From positions 1-64,000 of the forward strand of contig RAZP01000029.1 in NCBI GenBank assembly GCA_004028745.1: 64,000 nucleotides of DNA, read 5' to 3'. The translations under genes and the position numbers were made by a program. Positions 17,293 through 25,842 of this stretch are shown here, one piece after another. Under the pieces are notes generated by a model, which saw nothing but the letters and a program-made list of their open reading frames with translations, was not told the origin of the DNA and made no database searches. How positions within the stretch are numbered: position 1 is the first letter of the stretch; each line of letters starts with the position of its first letter. Source of the stretch: Prosthecochloris sp. GTDB lineage: Bacteria > Bacteroidota > Chlorobiia > Chlorobiales > Chlorobiaceae.

Positions 17293-17452
17293 CAAGGTGT
17301 AAGTTATGTAAAAGTTGATGGTTACTTCTTTTCAGCAAAGACGTGAAGGGAGAGTCGGATGAAATTAATAGGTGTATCAGGTTGTTTTTTTTGATAAATT
17401 GGCACTTCTTGTAAGTTCGCTTAATTAAAAGCTGTTTCAGTGTATTGATAAG

Positions 17453-18511
17453 ATGATGTTCCATGATCTGTCAGAACGTGAACGTCAGGTGCTGTCTATC
17501 ATTATTCAGGCCTATGTCATGAATGCTGCTCCGGTTGGTTCACGTTATATAGCGAAGAATTATAATCTGGGTCTTTCAGATGCGACCATAAGAAATGTCA
17601 TGGCTGACCTTGAGGACGAGGGGTATATCAGTCAGCCGCATACCTCTGCAGGCCGTATTCCTACAGACAAGGGGTATCGCTATTATGTAGATCTTATTAT
17701 GAGGGTACAGCGCATCGATGAAGAGGAGAAAGAGCGAATAGACCGTAATTTTATGTTGCTCAATTACGACCCGAAAGATTCAGCGGATGTTCTTCAGGCA
17801 GCTGCGAAAGTCCTGGGGAGTATTTCTCAGCAGTTGAGTGTCGTTATTTCTCCCAGACTGTCAAACGCCGTATTCGAACGTCTGGATATGGTGCTGTTGA
17901 GCTCATCGAGGATAATGGTTGTTCTGTCAATCCAATCACTTTTTGTCAGAACCATCGTCATGGAACTCAATCTTGAGGTATCCCGTCAGCAGATCGAAAA
18001 TGTTATCGGGTTGCTCAACCAGAGGCTTTCGGGACTGACGCTGTCGGAAATCCGTAACTCCATCAGCTGGCGTCTGGCCGATTGTGATAAGGACAGGGCG
18101 CTTTTGAACATGATTGTCAGGTCGGCAAGTAACCTTTTTGATGATTCACCGGTTCTGGAACGGCTCTATATTGCGGGAGCTGAACATATCGTTAATCAGC
18201 CGGAATTTGATCAGCCCCAAAAAGTGCGTGACCTTGTATGCATGATCGAAGATAAAAACCGCATGGCTGAGCTTCTTGAAAAAGACGGCGGGATAACACC
18301 GGTCATGTCTTCGGGGTTGGATGTGAGCATCTCGATAGGGCGGGAAAATACAGCTTCAACCGCTGAAGATTTTACCGTGGTTACAACGCCATATTATGTG
18401 GGGAATACAATAGGCCGGCTTGGAGTGCTTGGCCCGAAAAGGATGGATTACGAGCGTGTTGTAAGGCTTGTCAACTATATGGCCGACCGGTTGTCACACT
18501 CGTTATCCTGA
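17453..18511 (+). CDS. hrcA: Heat-inducible transcription repressor HrcA
   Basis: The 352-residue repressor opens with a winged-helix domain (LSERERQVLSIIIQAYVMNA, then PVGSRYIAKNYNLGLSDATI) and carries the family's GAF-like middle and the C-terminal motif VVTTPYYVGNTIGRLGVLGP. HrcA binds CIRCE inverted repeats upstream of groESL and often its own operon, with GroEL as co-repressor. The gene order hrcA-grpE-dnaJ is common. No good CIRCE sequence was found upstream of 17453; TTGGCACTT at about 17399 is at best a decayed half. About 400 bp of repeats separate it from grpE. Confidence 0.96.
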   Translation: MMFHDLSERERQVLSIIIQAYVMNAAPVGSRYIAKNYNLGLSDATIRNVMADLEDEGYISQPHTSAGRIPTDKGYRYYVDLIMRVQRIDEEEKERIDRNFMLLNYDPKDSADVLQAAAKVLGSISQQLSVVISPRLSNAVFERLDMVLLSSSRIMVVLSIQSLFVRTIVMELNLEVSRQQIENVIGLLNQRLSGLTLSEIRNSISWRLADCDKDRALLNMIVRSASNLFDDSPVLERLYIAGAEHIVNQPEFDQPQKVRDLVCMIEDKNRMAELLEKDGGITPVMSSGLDVSISIGRENTASTAEDFTVVTTPYYVGNTIGRLGVLGPKRMDYERVVRLVNYMADRLSHSLS

Positions 18512-18908
18512 GCAGCAGTGACAAGTGCCGGGCAATGAATGCTGTGTGGGAAAAGGGGAAGCCGAAGGATTGTTTGTTTGTTGAGTTGTTGAATTGTTAC
18601 AATTGCTGGATAGCTTGAGAGCCAGATGGCTGGATAGCGAGGCTGTTGAATAGCCTGAAATCAAGGCAATGGGGAGTAGGGAATAGTCGGAAATGACTAT
18701 TGAATATTTACTAATGAATAAGGATTTACTCGTCACTCGTTACTGGTCACTTGTCACTTTTGCAGCGGAGCGGTAATCGTAATCGAAAATACGCAGTAGC
18801 CTGAATTCAGAAGCCGGGAGCCCGAATTTCGAAAGATCAACCAACATATTGTCATAAGCTGGTTTGAGCGCAGCTCGGGTGTAGGTTAATTAAAACAAGT
18901 GTAAACAT
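18512..18908. other. Repeat-rich gap between hrcA and grpE
   Basis: This stretch holds no gene. Three repeat types were read. GTTGA-rich words lie at about 18571-18598. TCACTCGTTACTGGTCACTT and the words around it lie at 18732-18760. A segment GGTAATCGTAATCGAAAATA with CAGTAGCCTGAATTCAGAA follows at 18771-18812 and is repeated nearly unchanged at 51924-51969. A grpE promoter could lie in the last 100 bp, but no convincing box was seen. Confidence 0.65.
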
Positions 18909-19475
18909 ATGACAAAGAAAGCGTCGAAGCATAAAACAGAGCAGAAAGAAGATGTAGTGGTGGAAGAAGCTGTGAAACAGTCCGAAGCTCTTGCTGCAAA
19001 AGTTGAAGAGCTTGAAGGCCAGTTGACTGATTCAAAACAGCAGATGGATAAACTGCGGGAAGAACTGATGCGCAAGGCCGCAGAATTTGAAAATTTCCGT
19101 AGACAAAAGGAACGTGAGGCGCAAAAGGCGGGCTCCCGCGCCCTCGAAAATATTATAAGGGAACTTCTTCCCCTGGTGGACGACGTCAACCGTATTGTGG
19201 AACATGCTCCTGAAGTGCTTGAAAGAACTGAAGAGGCGCGTCCTTATATTGACGGGGTTGAGTTGTTAAAGAAAAATTTCTTCAAATGGCTCACCGATAA
19301 AGGTGTCAGCAGGATCGAGGCTGTTGGAAAGAAGATGGATGTCGATTTTCATGAGGCCATCACACAGGTGGATTCTCCCGATACCGAGCCGGAAACGGTT
19401 ATTGAAGAGTTCCAGGCAGGTTATGTTTTGGGAGACAAGGTTCTTCGCCATGCAAAAGTTGTTGTGGCAAAATAG
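18909..19475 (+). CDS. grpE: Nucleotide exchange factor GrpE
   Basis: This 188-residue co-chaperone drives ADP release from DnaK. A long N-terminal coiled coil (about 20-95, including DKLREELMRKAAEFENFRRQ) is followed by the beta-sheet domain with DVDFHEAITQVDSP and the GYVLGDKVLRHAKVVVA end, all hallmarks of GrpE. The Lys/Glu-rich first 30 residues are variable. dnaJ follows 57 bp downstream, so the two are co-transcribed. dnaK is not in this window. Confidence 0.97.
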   Translation: MTKKASKHKTEQKEDVVVEEAVKQSEALAAKVEELEGQLTDSKQQMDKLREELMRKAAEFENFRRQKEREAQKAGSRALENIIRELLPLVDDVNRIVEHAPEVLERTEEARPYIDGVELLKKNFFKWLTDKGVSRIEAVGKKMDVDFHEAITQVDSPDTEPETVIEEFQAGYVLGDKVLRHAKVVVAK

Positions 19476-19532
19476 GAACCAGGGTAAAGATTATTATTAG
19501 AAAACAGTTATACAAGGAATAGTTGAGAAGAA

Positions 19533-20720
19533 ATGAATAGAGATTACTACGAGGTCCTGGGTTTATCCCGGTCGGCTTCTAAAGATGAAATTAAAAAAGC
19601 GTACCGCAAGCTTGCCATGAAGTACCACCCGGATAAAAATCCGGATAACGGTGAGGCTGAAGAGCACTTCAAAGAGGTGAACGAGGCATACGAGGTGCTG
19701 AGCAATGATGATAAACGGCGCCGTTACGACCAGTTTGGACATGCCGGTGTAGGATCGTCAGCTTCCTCACAAAGCGGTGCTTATGGTGCGGGTACAGGTG
19801 ATTTCGGCGATATTTTCAGCGCTTTCAACGACATGTTTGGAGGTGGAGGAAGGTCAGGCGGAGGTTCACCGTTCGGTTTTGAAGATGTTTTCGGCGGCGG
19901 AACCAGACGGTCAAGATCGTCGGCAGGTATCAGAGGCAGCGACCTGAAAATCCGTTTGAAACTGACACTGGAAGAAATTGCCAAAGGTGTTGAAAAAACG
20001 CTGAAAATCAGGAAACAAATTCCGTGTGAGGTGTGCGGCGGCACAGGCTCGAAAACAGGAAACCTCGAGACCTGTCCAACCTGTCAGGGAACAGGGGAGG
20101 TCCGGCAGGCATCGAAAACCATGTTCGGCCAGTTCGTGAACATAACCGCATGTCCAACCTGTGGAGGTGAAGGGAAAGTAGTAAAAGACCGCTGCACATC
20201 CTGCCATGGTGACGGTATCAAGCAGGGTGAGACTACGGTAAAGGTGAATATTCCCGCTGGAGTTGAAGACGGCAACTACCTTACCCTCAGGGGGCAGGGA
20301 AATGCAGGCCCGAGGGGAGGTTCCAGCGGAGACTTAATTGTGGTTGTAGAAGAAATAACTCATAAACTGTTCGTTCGCAGGGGAGACGATATTATCTATA
20401 ATCTGCCGGTCAGTTATGCCGACATGGTTCTTGGGACCAAGGTTGAGGTACCGACACTTGAGGGGCGGGTTAAATTAACAGTTCCCCCCGGAACGCAGCC
20501 AAACACCATGCTGAGGATCAGCGGTAAAGGTATCGGGCATCTCAAGTCGCCGGGCAGGGGAGACCATCTGGTTCGGGTCAATGTCTATATTCCGAAAGAC
20601 CTGTCACATCGTGACAAGGAGCTGCTCAAAGAGATGAAGAGATCAGATCACCTTGTTCCAGATGAAAAAACGGATCATGAGAAAAGCTTTTTTGAAAAGG
20701 CCCGTGACATTTTCGGGTAG
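19533..20720 (+). CDS. dnaJ: Chaperone protein DnaJ
   Basis: The full-length 395-residue type I DnaJ has an N-terminal J domain with the HPD motif in MKYHPDKNPD, a Gly/Phe-rich linker (about 75-130), four zinc motifs CEVCGGTG, CPTCQGTG, CPTCGGEG and CTSCHGDG (about 167-235), and the C-terminal substrate domains ending near the dimer helix. It delivers unfolded clients to DnaK and stimulates its ATPase. The start ATG 19533 has a GAGAAG ribosome site. It is the last gene of the hrcA-grpE-dnaJ cluster. Confidence 0.98.
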   Translation: MNRDYYEVLGLSRSASKDEIKKAYRKLAMKYHPDKNPDNGEAEEHFKEVNEAYEVLSNDDKRRRYDQFGHAGVGSSASSQSGAYGAGTGDFGDIFSAFNDMFGGGGRSGGGSPFGFEDVFGGGTRRSRSSAGIRGSDLKIRLKLTLEEIAKGVEKTLKIRKQIPCEVCGGTGSKTGNLETCPTCQGTGEVRQASKTMFGQFVNITACPTCGGEGKVVKDRCTSCHGDGIKQGETTVKVNIPAGVEDGNYLTLRGQGNAGPRGGSSGDLIVVVEEITHKLFVRRGDDIIYNLPVSYADMVLGTKVEVPTLEGRVKLTVPPGTQPNTMLRISGKGIGHLKSPGRGDHLVRVNVYIPKDLSHRDKELLKEMKRSDHLVPDEKTDHEKSFFEKARDIFG

Positions 20721-20741
20721 CAGGCGCCACAAAGAAAAGAG

Positions 20742-20953
20742 GCTGTCTCATTAGTCCTACAATTTGTCCTTTATGTAGTCATCCTCGGGCTTGCCCTGTG
20801 AAATAGATGCTCCTAATTTCACGGGGCTTATCCGGGGATCCATCTTTCAATTCAATGAAAGCCAGTGTAGATGCCGCATCAAGTGCGGCATGACTCTCTG
20901 CTGGAAACTTATGCATGGCGACCAATAGTGTGAAGCAGTGCTTTTGAGACAGC
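20742..20953. repeat. Structured inverted-repeat element with GCTGTCTCA ends
   Basis: GCTGTCTCA (20742-20750) is matched by TGAGACAGC (20945-20953), with A-rich and T-rich flanks outside. Inside are two further stems: ATGCCGCA-TCAAG-TGCGGCAT (20871-20891), and an imperfect long hairpin (20782-20839) whose arms start CCTCGGGCTTGCCC and end TTTCACGGGGC. No open frame fits. It has the form of a small non-autonomous mobile element, or the remains of an IS element of the kind with GGCTGTCTCA ends. Confidence 0.7.
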
Positions 20954-20988
20954 TTTTTTTATAGTCCGGTCTGAAACCGCAGCTTCGG

Positions 20989-21630
20989 TTACTCAAGTTC
21001 AGCCTTGGCTTCGTCAATAACGTTGGCAGTGATTTCCCTGTAACCCATTTCCTCAGCGTATTCTTCAGCTGCAATTCTGATCCTGTTTCGGAAAAACGGC
21101 GGTATCTGCGCAAGCAGTTCCTGTGCTTCTTTTGTCCATTTAAGCGAGTTGTTGCGGGTTTTCAGCGCTTTTTTGTATTCCTGGGTAATGTTGGTGACAA
21201 ACTCGTCAATCGCCTGCTCATCGGAAAGTTCATGGGGAGCAAACACCTTTTCAGCCAGAATCTTGTTGCGCACCAGGTGGAGCTTGAGCTGGGGAAGATA
21301 CATCATGTAAGCCATAGGTTCCGGGCTTCCACAGGCAAGAAAAAGAGCAACTTTTTTTCTTCTGAGGTATCTCTTCAGATTGCTTTGAATAAGAGCACCA
21401 AGCAGTTCAGAGGATACAATCATGTAGTAGACCGGAGCTCCCATGATAACGACGTCGAAGTCCTGGACAAAACTGTAGTCTGCGGTAGCTTTGCATTTGC
21501 CTTTTTCAACATAGGCTCCGGTTTCTGCCAGACTGCTGCCGAGGGCATCGACAAACCTGTCGGTTGATCCTCCTACAGAGCGGGTATCATAAAGGATGAT
21601 GGCTTTCATTTGCTGGGAAGAATTGGACAT
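20989..21630 (-). CDS. Flavodoxin-like protein fused to a PCP_red domain
   Basis: The 213-residue product has two parts. Residues about 8-155 resemble a flavodoxin/FMN-reductase fold: the phosphate loop TRSVGGSTDRF, then DFDVVIMGAPVYYMIVSSEL and ALFLACGSPEP. Residues about 163-210 (WTKEAQELLAQIPPFFRNRI and the following AEEMGYREITANVIDEAK) match the PCP_red module at the C-terminus of the BchB/ChlB subunit of dark protochlorophyllide reductase. That suggests a redox protein acting on, or docking with, the tetrapyrrole reductases. Start alternatives are ATG 21630 or ATG 21606; the second begins right before the flavodoxin strand. It stands alone between dnaJ and gap. Confidence 0.8.
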   Translation of the reverse strand: MSNSSQQMKAIILYDTRSVGGSTDRFVDALGSSLAETGAYVEKGKCKATADYSFVQDFDVVIMGAPVYYMIVSSELLGALIQSNLKRYLRRKKVALFLACGSPEPMAYMMYLPQLKLHLVRNKILAEKVFAPHELSDEQAIDEFVTNITQEYKKALKTRNNSLKWTKEAQELLAQIPPFFRNRIRIAAEEYAEEMGYREITANVIDEAKAELE

Positions 21631-21781
21631 AATTTCAATGTCAAAGGTTGAGCGGCTGAGTGGTTGGAACGCTTATTTATGTAATGACTTAGTATAATAT
21701 ATTAGCGGTTAAATCTCAACAAAGGAAGAGCTGTTGAGATGTTGGTTTGTTGAGTGGGCGATAGGGGGAGGCCACAAAAAA

Positions 21782-21804
21782 GAGGGCGACAAACAGCCGC
21801 CCTC
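21782..21804 (-). terminator. Intrinsic terminator after gap
   Basis: On the minus strand a 7-bp stem, GAGGGCG with CGCCCTC, is followed by a run of six T, about 35 bases after the gap stop codon. Confidence 0.88.
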
Positions 21805-21838
21805 CTTTCTGTTGTACGATATTTATTTGCCTCTTCAA

Positions 21839-22843
21839 TCAGACGAAGCGTGCATAGATTTCAAGAAGATCGACAACCCTTGTGGAGTAGCCAAGTTCGT
21901 TATCGTACCAGCCAACCACTTTAACCATGTTACCGGACGCCATAGTGAGCAGCGAATCGAGAATACAGGAGTGGATGTTTCCTACAATATCGGTTGATAC
22001 GACAGGGTCGGTGCAGAACTGAAGAAAACCCCTCATGTTTCCTTCTGCAGCTTTCTGCATTGCGGCGTTGATTTCCTCTTTTGTTACCTGTTTTTTAAGG
22101 ATTGCCGTCAGGTCTGTTACCGAGCCATCCGGTACGGGTACGCGCATTGCCATACCATCAAGCTTGCCTGACAGTTCCGGGATAACAAGGCCGATGGCTT
22201 TTGCTGCTCCGGTGCTTGTCGGTATGATAGAGGTCATTGCTGTGCGGGCGCGGCGCAAGTCTTTATGCGGAAGGTCAAGGATTCTCTGGTCATTGGTAAA
22301 GGCATGAACCGTGGTCATGAACCCTTTTTCAATACCGAAACTGTCCTCGAGAACCTTTGCCATAGGAGCAAGGCAGTTTGTCGTGCAGCTTGCGTTTGAT
22401 ACAATTTCTTCATCGCCTGTAATGGTATCGTCGTTTACACCAAGCACGATCGTAGCGTCAACATCGTCTTTGGCCGGGGCTGAAATGATAACTTTTTTCG
22501 CGCCGGCGATGATATGTTTCGCTGCCCCCTCCCTTTTCGTGAAGATACCGGTTGATTCCACAACAAGATCAACGCCGAGCTCTTTCCAGGGGAGCTGTGC
22601 AGGATCTTTTTCCGAGCTGATGGTGATTCTGTTGCCATTGACAATCAGGGCATTTTCCTCAACCTGAATATCAGCATCAAATATTCCATGAGTTGAATCG
22701 TATTTCAGAAGATGTGCAAGTGTATTGGCGTCACATAGATCATTTATTGCAACGATTTCGAATTTTTCATTTGTCAGTGCCTGACGGAATACAAGGCGCC
22801 CAATGCGTCCGAATCCGTTTATGCCGACTTTAACTTTTGCCAT
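21839..22843 (-). CDS. gap: Glyceraldehyde-3-phosphate dehydrogenase, type I
   Basis: The 334-residue enzyme interconverts glyceraldehyde-3-phosphate and 1,3-bisphosphoglycerate in glycolysis and gluconeogenesis. The N-terminal Rossmann motif is VGINGFGRIGRLVFR and the active-site loop is SNASCTTNCLAP, with the catalytic Cys near 153. The residues after the second strand (AINDL) favour NAD over NADP. The C-terminus carries the usual WYDNELGYSTRVVDL. It is a single-gene unit with the terminator at 21782-21804. In a reverse-TCA autotroph it would serve hexose synthesis. Confidence 0.98.
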   Translation of the reverse strand: MAKVKVGINGFGRIGRLVFRQALTNEKFEIVAINDLCDANTLAHLLKYDSTHGIFDADIQVEENALIVNGNRITISSEKDPAQLPWKELGVDLVVESTGIFTKREGAAKHIIAGAKKVIISAPAKDDVDATIVLGVNDDTITGDEEIVSNASCTTNCLAPMAKVLEDSFGIEKGFMTTVHAFTNDQRILDLPHKDLRRARTAMTSIIPTSTGAAKAIGLVIPELSGKLDGMAMRVPVPDGSVTDLTAILKKQVTKEEINAAMQKAAEGNMRGFLQFCTDPVVSTDIVGNIHSCILDSLLTMASGNMVKVVGWYDNELGYSTRVVDLLEIYARFV

Positions 22844-22912
22844 AGGTTCTCAGATTTGTTGTTTCAGTAAAAATTTATCGCGCAGGAAAATAAGATAACT
22901 ATAAGGAAATAT

Positions 22913-24343
22913 TCAGCTTTTTTTAAGAAAACTTTTAGTTAAAAGTTTTTTCAAGCCGTTGAAACTGCCATTGCTCAACAGGATAACAAGGTCATTTTTC
23001 CTGATGTTGTCCTGAATAAATTGCACAATATCTTCGGGGTAACCGGTGCTGTTTTTTTCAGAAACAAATGCTTTTTTCCCTGAGCTGGTGATCGCCGAGC
23101 AGAGTTCAGCCGTGTTAAGCCGTTCTTGTTCCGCATATCTTTCAGGCCGATGGACCTTGCCGATAACGATGATATCGGCATCGCTGAAACTGGTTTCCAG
23201 ATCTTTCTGGAATATGTTTCTTGTGCTGGTGTTCGAGCGTGGTTCAAAGCAGGCGATTATCCTTCTCTTGGGATACCGCTGTCGTAATGACTCGAGCGTT
23301 GCCCGGATAGCGGTTGGATGGTGTGCGAAATCATCGATGAGTGTAATGTTGTTGTTGAATTCTCCTACGACCTCCATTCTTCTTTTCGGCCTTTTGAAAA
23401 AGCGAACTCCGTCCGCAACAACCCGGAACGGTATGCCGGCATGAGAGGCCGCTGCAATCGCTGCAACCGTGTTGAGAACATTGTGCTTGCCGAACTGGTC
23501 GATATGGACCATGCCTTGAGGTTTTCCGTTGAGTGCCAACGTAAAGGAGGTTCCTGTACCGGTGACGGTGAGATCGGCAGCCGACCACTCGAAATCCTCG
23601 GAGAAGCCGAATCGTTCAACCGGACAGAACGCTTTTTCGCTTATTTCCTGAGCGATTGTATCATGGCCGTTGACTAAAAGTACACCGTTCGACGGGATAA
23701 GCGTTATGAACTGCCGGAAAGATTTTACGATGTCGTCAAGTGAACTGAAGATATCGGCATGGTCGAACTCGATGTTGTTGATTACCGCGATATCGGGACG
23801 GTAGTGCAGGAATTTGCTTCTTTTGTCGAAATATGCCGTATCGTACTCATCTCCTTCGGTAATGAAATAACCGCCTTCTTTTCTTCCCGATACCCTGCAG
23901 CCCGAGTTGAAATTTTCTGCGATTCCCCCAACCAGAAAGCCCGGCTGCAATCCTCCGTATTCATAAATCCATGCCGTGAGGGCGGTTGTTGAGGTTTTGC
24001 CGTGTGTGCCTGTAATAACAACCGATCTGTTTTTGCCGATAAGCTCGCGGCTGACGATTTCAGGCATGGAGGCAAGGTTCATGTGCTTGTTGAGCGCAAT
24101 CTCGAGCTCTGGATTGCCCCTGCTGACAGCGTTACCGACAACGATAATGTCAGGTTTTGATTTCAGCAGGTTGTCGGGGTTGTAGCCGTTAAAGCATGGA
24201 ATGGAGTGTTCGGCAAGATAGTCGCTCATCGGCGGATAAAAGGCGGTATCGGAGCCTGAAACCGAGTGCCCTCTTTTTGAAAGCGCTACAGCAACCGATG
24301 CCATGGCTGTTCCGGCAATCCCGATAAAGTACAGTGAATGCAT
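22913..24343 (-). CDS. mpl: UDP-N-acetylmuramate:L-Ala-gamma-D-Glu-meso-diaminopimelate ligase
   Basis: The 476-residue Mur-ligase family enzyme recycles cell-wall tripeptide by joining it to UDP-MurNAc. The start at ATG 24343 gives the typical MHSLYFIGIAGTAMASVAVA; an upstream in-frame Met at 24388 overlaps the MFS gene and is not used. ATP loop ITGTHGKTSTTALTAW, the central domain with INNIEFDHADIFSS, and DDFAHHPTAIRATLESLRQRY are diagnostic. Mpl rather than MurC is chosen on N-terminal details (GTAMASVA, SGSDTAFYPPMSDYL). It follows the MFS gene by 19 bp, with AAGG as ribosome site. Confidence 0.93.
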   Translation of the reverse strand: MHSLYFIGIAGTAMASVAVALSKRGHSVSGSDTAFYPPMSDYLAEHSIPCFNGYNPDNLLKSKPDIIVVGNAVSRGNPELEIALNKHMNLASMPEIVSRELIGKNRSVVITGTHGKTSTTALTAWIYEYGGLQPGFLVGGIAENFNSGCRVSGRKEGGYFITEGDEYDTAYFDKRSKFLHYRPDIAVINNIEFDHADIFSSLDDIVKSFRQFITLIPSNGVLLVNGHDTIAQEISEKAFCPVERFGFSEDFEWSAADLTVTGTGTSFTLALNGKPQGMVHIDQFGKHNVLNTVAAIAAASHAGIPFRVVADGVRFFKRPKRRMEVVGEFNNNITLIDDFAHHPTAIRATLESLRQRYPKRRIIACFEPRSNTSTRNIFQKDLETSFSDADIIVIGKVHRPERYAEQERLNTAELCSAITSSGKKAFVSEKNSTGYPEDIVQFIQDNIRKNDLVILLSNGSFNGLKKLLTKSFLKKS

Positions 24344-24362
24344 GACGCGCCTTATTGAACTT

Positions 24363-25712
24363 TCAAGAGTGAGTTTGTTCGTTATCATGCGTGTACTCTT
24401 GTTTGCCTGCAGTTTGTTTCCTCTGAGCAGAAGTGATTTTCCTTACATAAAGGCTGTAAAACACAAGGAGGGCATTGATAATACCGACAATCACAAACGG
24501 TGCTTTCGGGCTCATGCCGTCAAAAAGTCTTCCTCCCGTCGATGCAATGATCAGGATGCCTATTGCTCCGCTGATATTGAATGTGCCGAGTATAGAGCCC
24601 CTTTTTGCCTTGGGGGCTTCCTGACCGATAAGAGACTGTGCTCCGAGAAAAACGCTGATCTGGCCGATGCCGAGCAGGATAAAGACCAGGTAGCCGATCG
24701 ATTCGAAAGGGTTATCGAGAAGAAGAACCGAGAGATTGCCGATCATTGCCAGAAACATGCAGAGTGCGAGTGCGCTGACGCGGTTGATTCGATCGATGAC
24801 CGGCCCTATGAGCGGAGCCCAGAGAAGCGCGGCGATCTGGGTTATGATAAATATGGTGGTGCCTTTTCTGAATGCTTCACCCGATTCCATTCCCATGGCA
24901 AGCCCTGCCGTAATGCCCCAAAGGCTCAGAAAGGTGCCGTTGATCGACTGGTCGCCTCTTGCAATGAAAGCGGCGGAATATGAAAGAAGAATCTTGGGGT
25001 TTTTTGCAGCAGTAAATCCGCTCCGGAACAGTTCCTTGAGCGGAGGGCGCTCATGACTTTTAACCGGGGTTCCTTTCTTGAGTCCTATGGCGCAGACGAT
25101 TGCGGTGATTGTTGCCAGAGCGGCTATACTGAAATGGGTGATGAATCCGGCCTCGATTTTTCCTATGCCCCGGATGTTCAGCATTTCCGGGAGCGAGCCG
25201 AAAAACTGGTTTGTGATAACTATTCCAAGTCCGTTGAGCAGGCCGATAAGCGCAACCATCTTACCTCTCGAACGTTCTGCAGGATAATCCACGAGAACCG
25301 TTGAAAGTGCACCTGCAATAGAGACTATTGCCAACGCATAGATGATTCGGTATAACAGCAGGTCATTGACTGATGAGGCAAAAGGATAAAGGGCATAGGT
25401 TGATGCCATGAGCAGGAAGCCAGCAATATAGACCTGCTTGCGTCCGATGCGATCCATGAGAATACCGGCAGGAATAAAAAGGAGCAGGGATATAAGTTCT
25501 GTCCAGAAAACAAGGTCACCGCTTATCGCTCCTTGTTCGGAAACAGGGATATTGAGATGGACGTTGAGGATATACGTCTGTCCGATTGACAGAAACGTGA
25601 TCATGCCGATAGAAAAAAAAGCAGCATAAAAAAATGTCCATGCGTGATAAGGCCGGATTGATGGGGCGAGCTCGATCGGACCTATTTTATGTGTTTTTTT
25701 TTCGGCTTGCAT
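24363..25712 (-). CDS. Major facilitator superfamily transporter
   Basis: The 449-residue protein has twelve predicted membrane segments and a standard MFS loop 2-3 motif (GILMDRIGRKQVYIAGF). It starts with a polar tail (MQAEKKTHKIGPIELA) and ends in a charged His/Lys/Gln-rich tail. The fold suggests a drug- or sugar-type proton antiporter, but no substrate motif is visible. It lies between lolD (130 bp upstream) and mpl (19 bp downstream) on the same strand. Co-transcription with mpl raises the possibility of a muropeptide permease (AmpG-like role), which is an inference from position alone. Confidence 0.85.
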   Translation of the reverse strand: MQAEKKTHKIGPIELAPSIRPYHAWTFFYAAFFSIGMITFLSIGQTYILNVHLNIPVSEQGAISGDLVFWTELISLLLFIPAGILMDRIGRKQVYIAGFLLMASTYALYPFASSVNDLLLYRIIYALAIVSIAGALSTVLVDYPAERSRGKMVALIGLLNGLGIVITNQFFGSLPEMLNIRGIGKIEAGFITHFSIAALATITAIVCAIGLKKGTPVKSHERPPLKELFRSGFTAAKNPKILLSYSAAFIARGDQSINGTFLSLWGITAGLAMGMESGEAFRKGTTIFIITQIAALLWAPLIGPVIDRINRVSALALCMFLAMIGNLSVLLLDNPFESIGYLVFILLGIGQISVFLGAQSLIGQEAPKAKRGSILGTFNISGAIGILIIASTGGRLFDGMSPKAPFVIVGIINALLVFYSLYVRKITSAQRKQTAGKQEYTHDNEQTHS

Positions 25713-25771
25713 GAGACGTCTGGGTAGATGTAAAGGTTGACGAACCGGATGACAATCGCGAGAACGGTAAA

Positions 25772-25815
25772 CGTTGTTGAAAATTGTCTGTTCGCTGATT
25801 TGTTGAACTGTTTAA
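25772..25815 (-). repeat. GTTGA-rich dispersed tract
   Basis: CGTTGTTGAAAATTG is followed by GATTTGTTGAACTGTTTAAA in the lolD-MFS gap. The words match the tracts near 16270, 26538 and 51658. Confidence 0.55.
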
Positions 25816-25842
25816 AAAGGCATGGCGGTTGTTTTTCAATAA

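Noticed and set aside
17395..17452. Possible CIRCE operator before hrcA
   Set aside because: TTGGCACTT could be a decayed left arm, but the matching GAGTGCTAA arm is missing; only AAGTTCGCTTAA follows.
24303..24983. 226-codon plus-strand frame
   Set aside because: It lies antisense to the mpl and MFS genes, both with clear family motifs; the frame has low-complexity charged content and no recognised domain.
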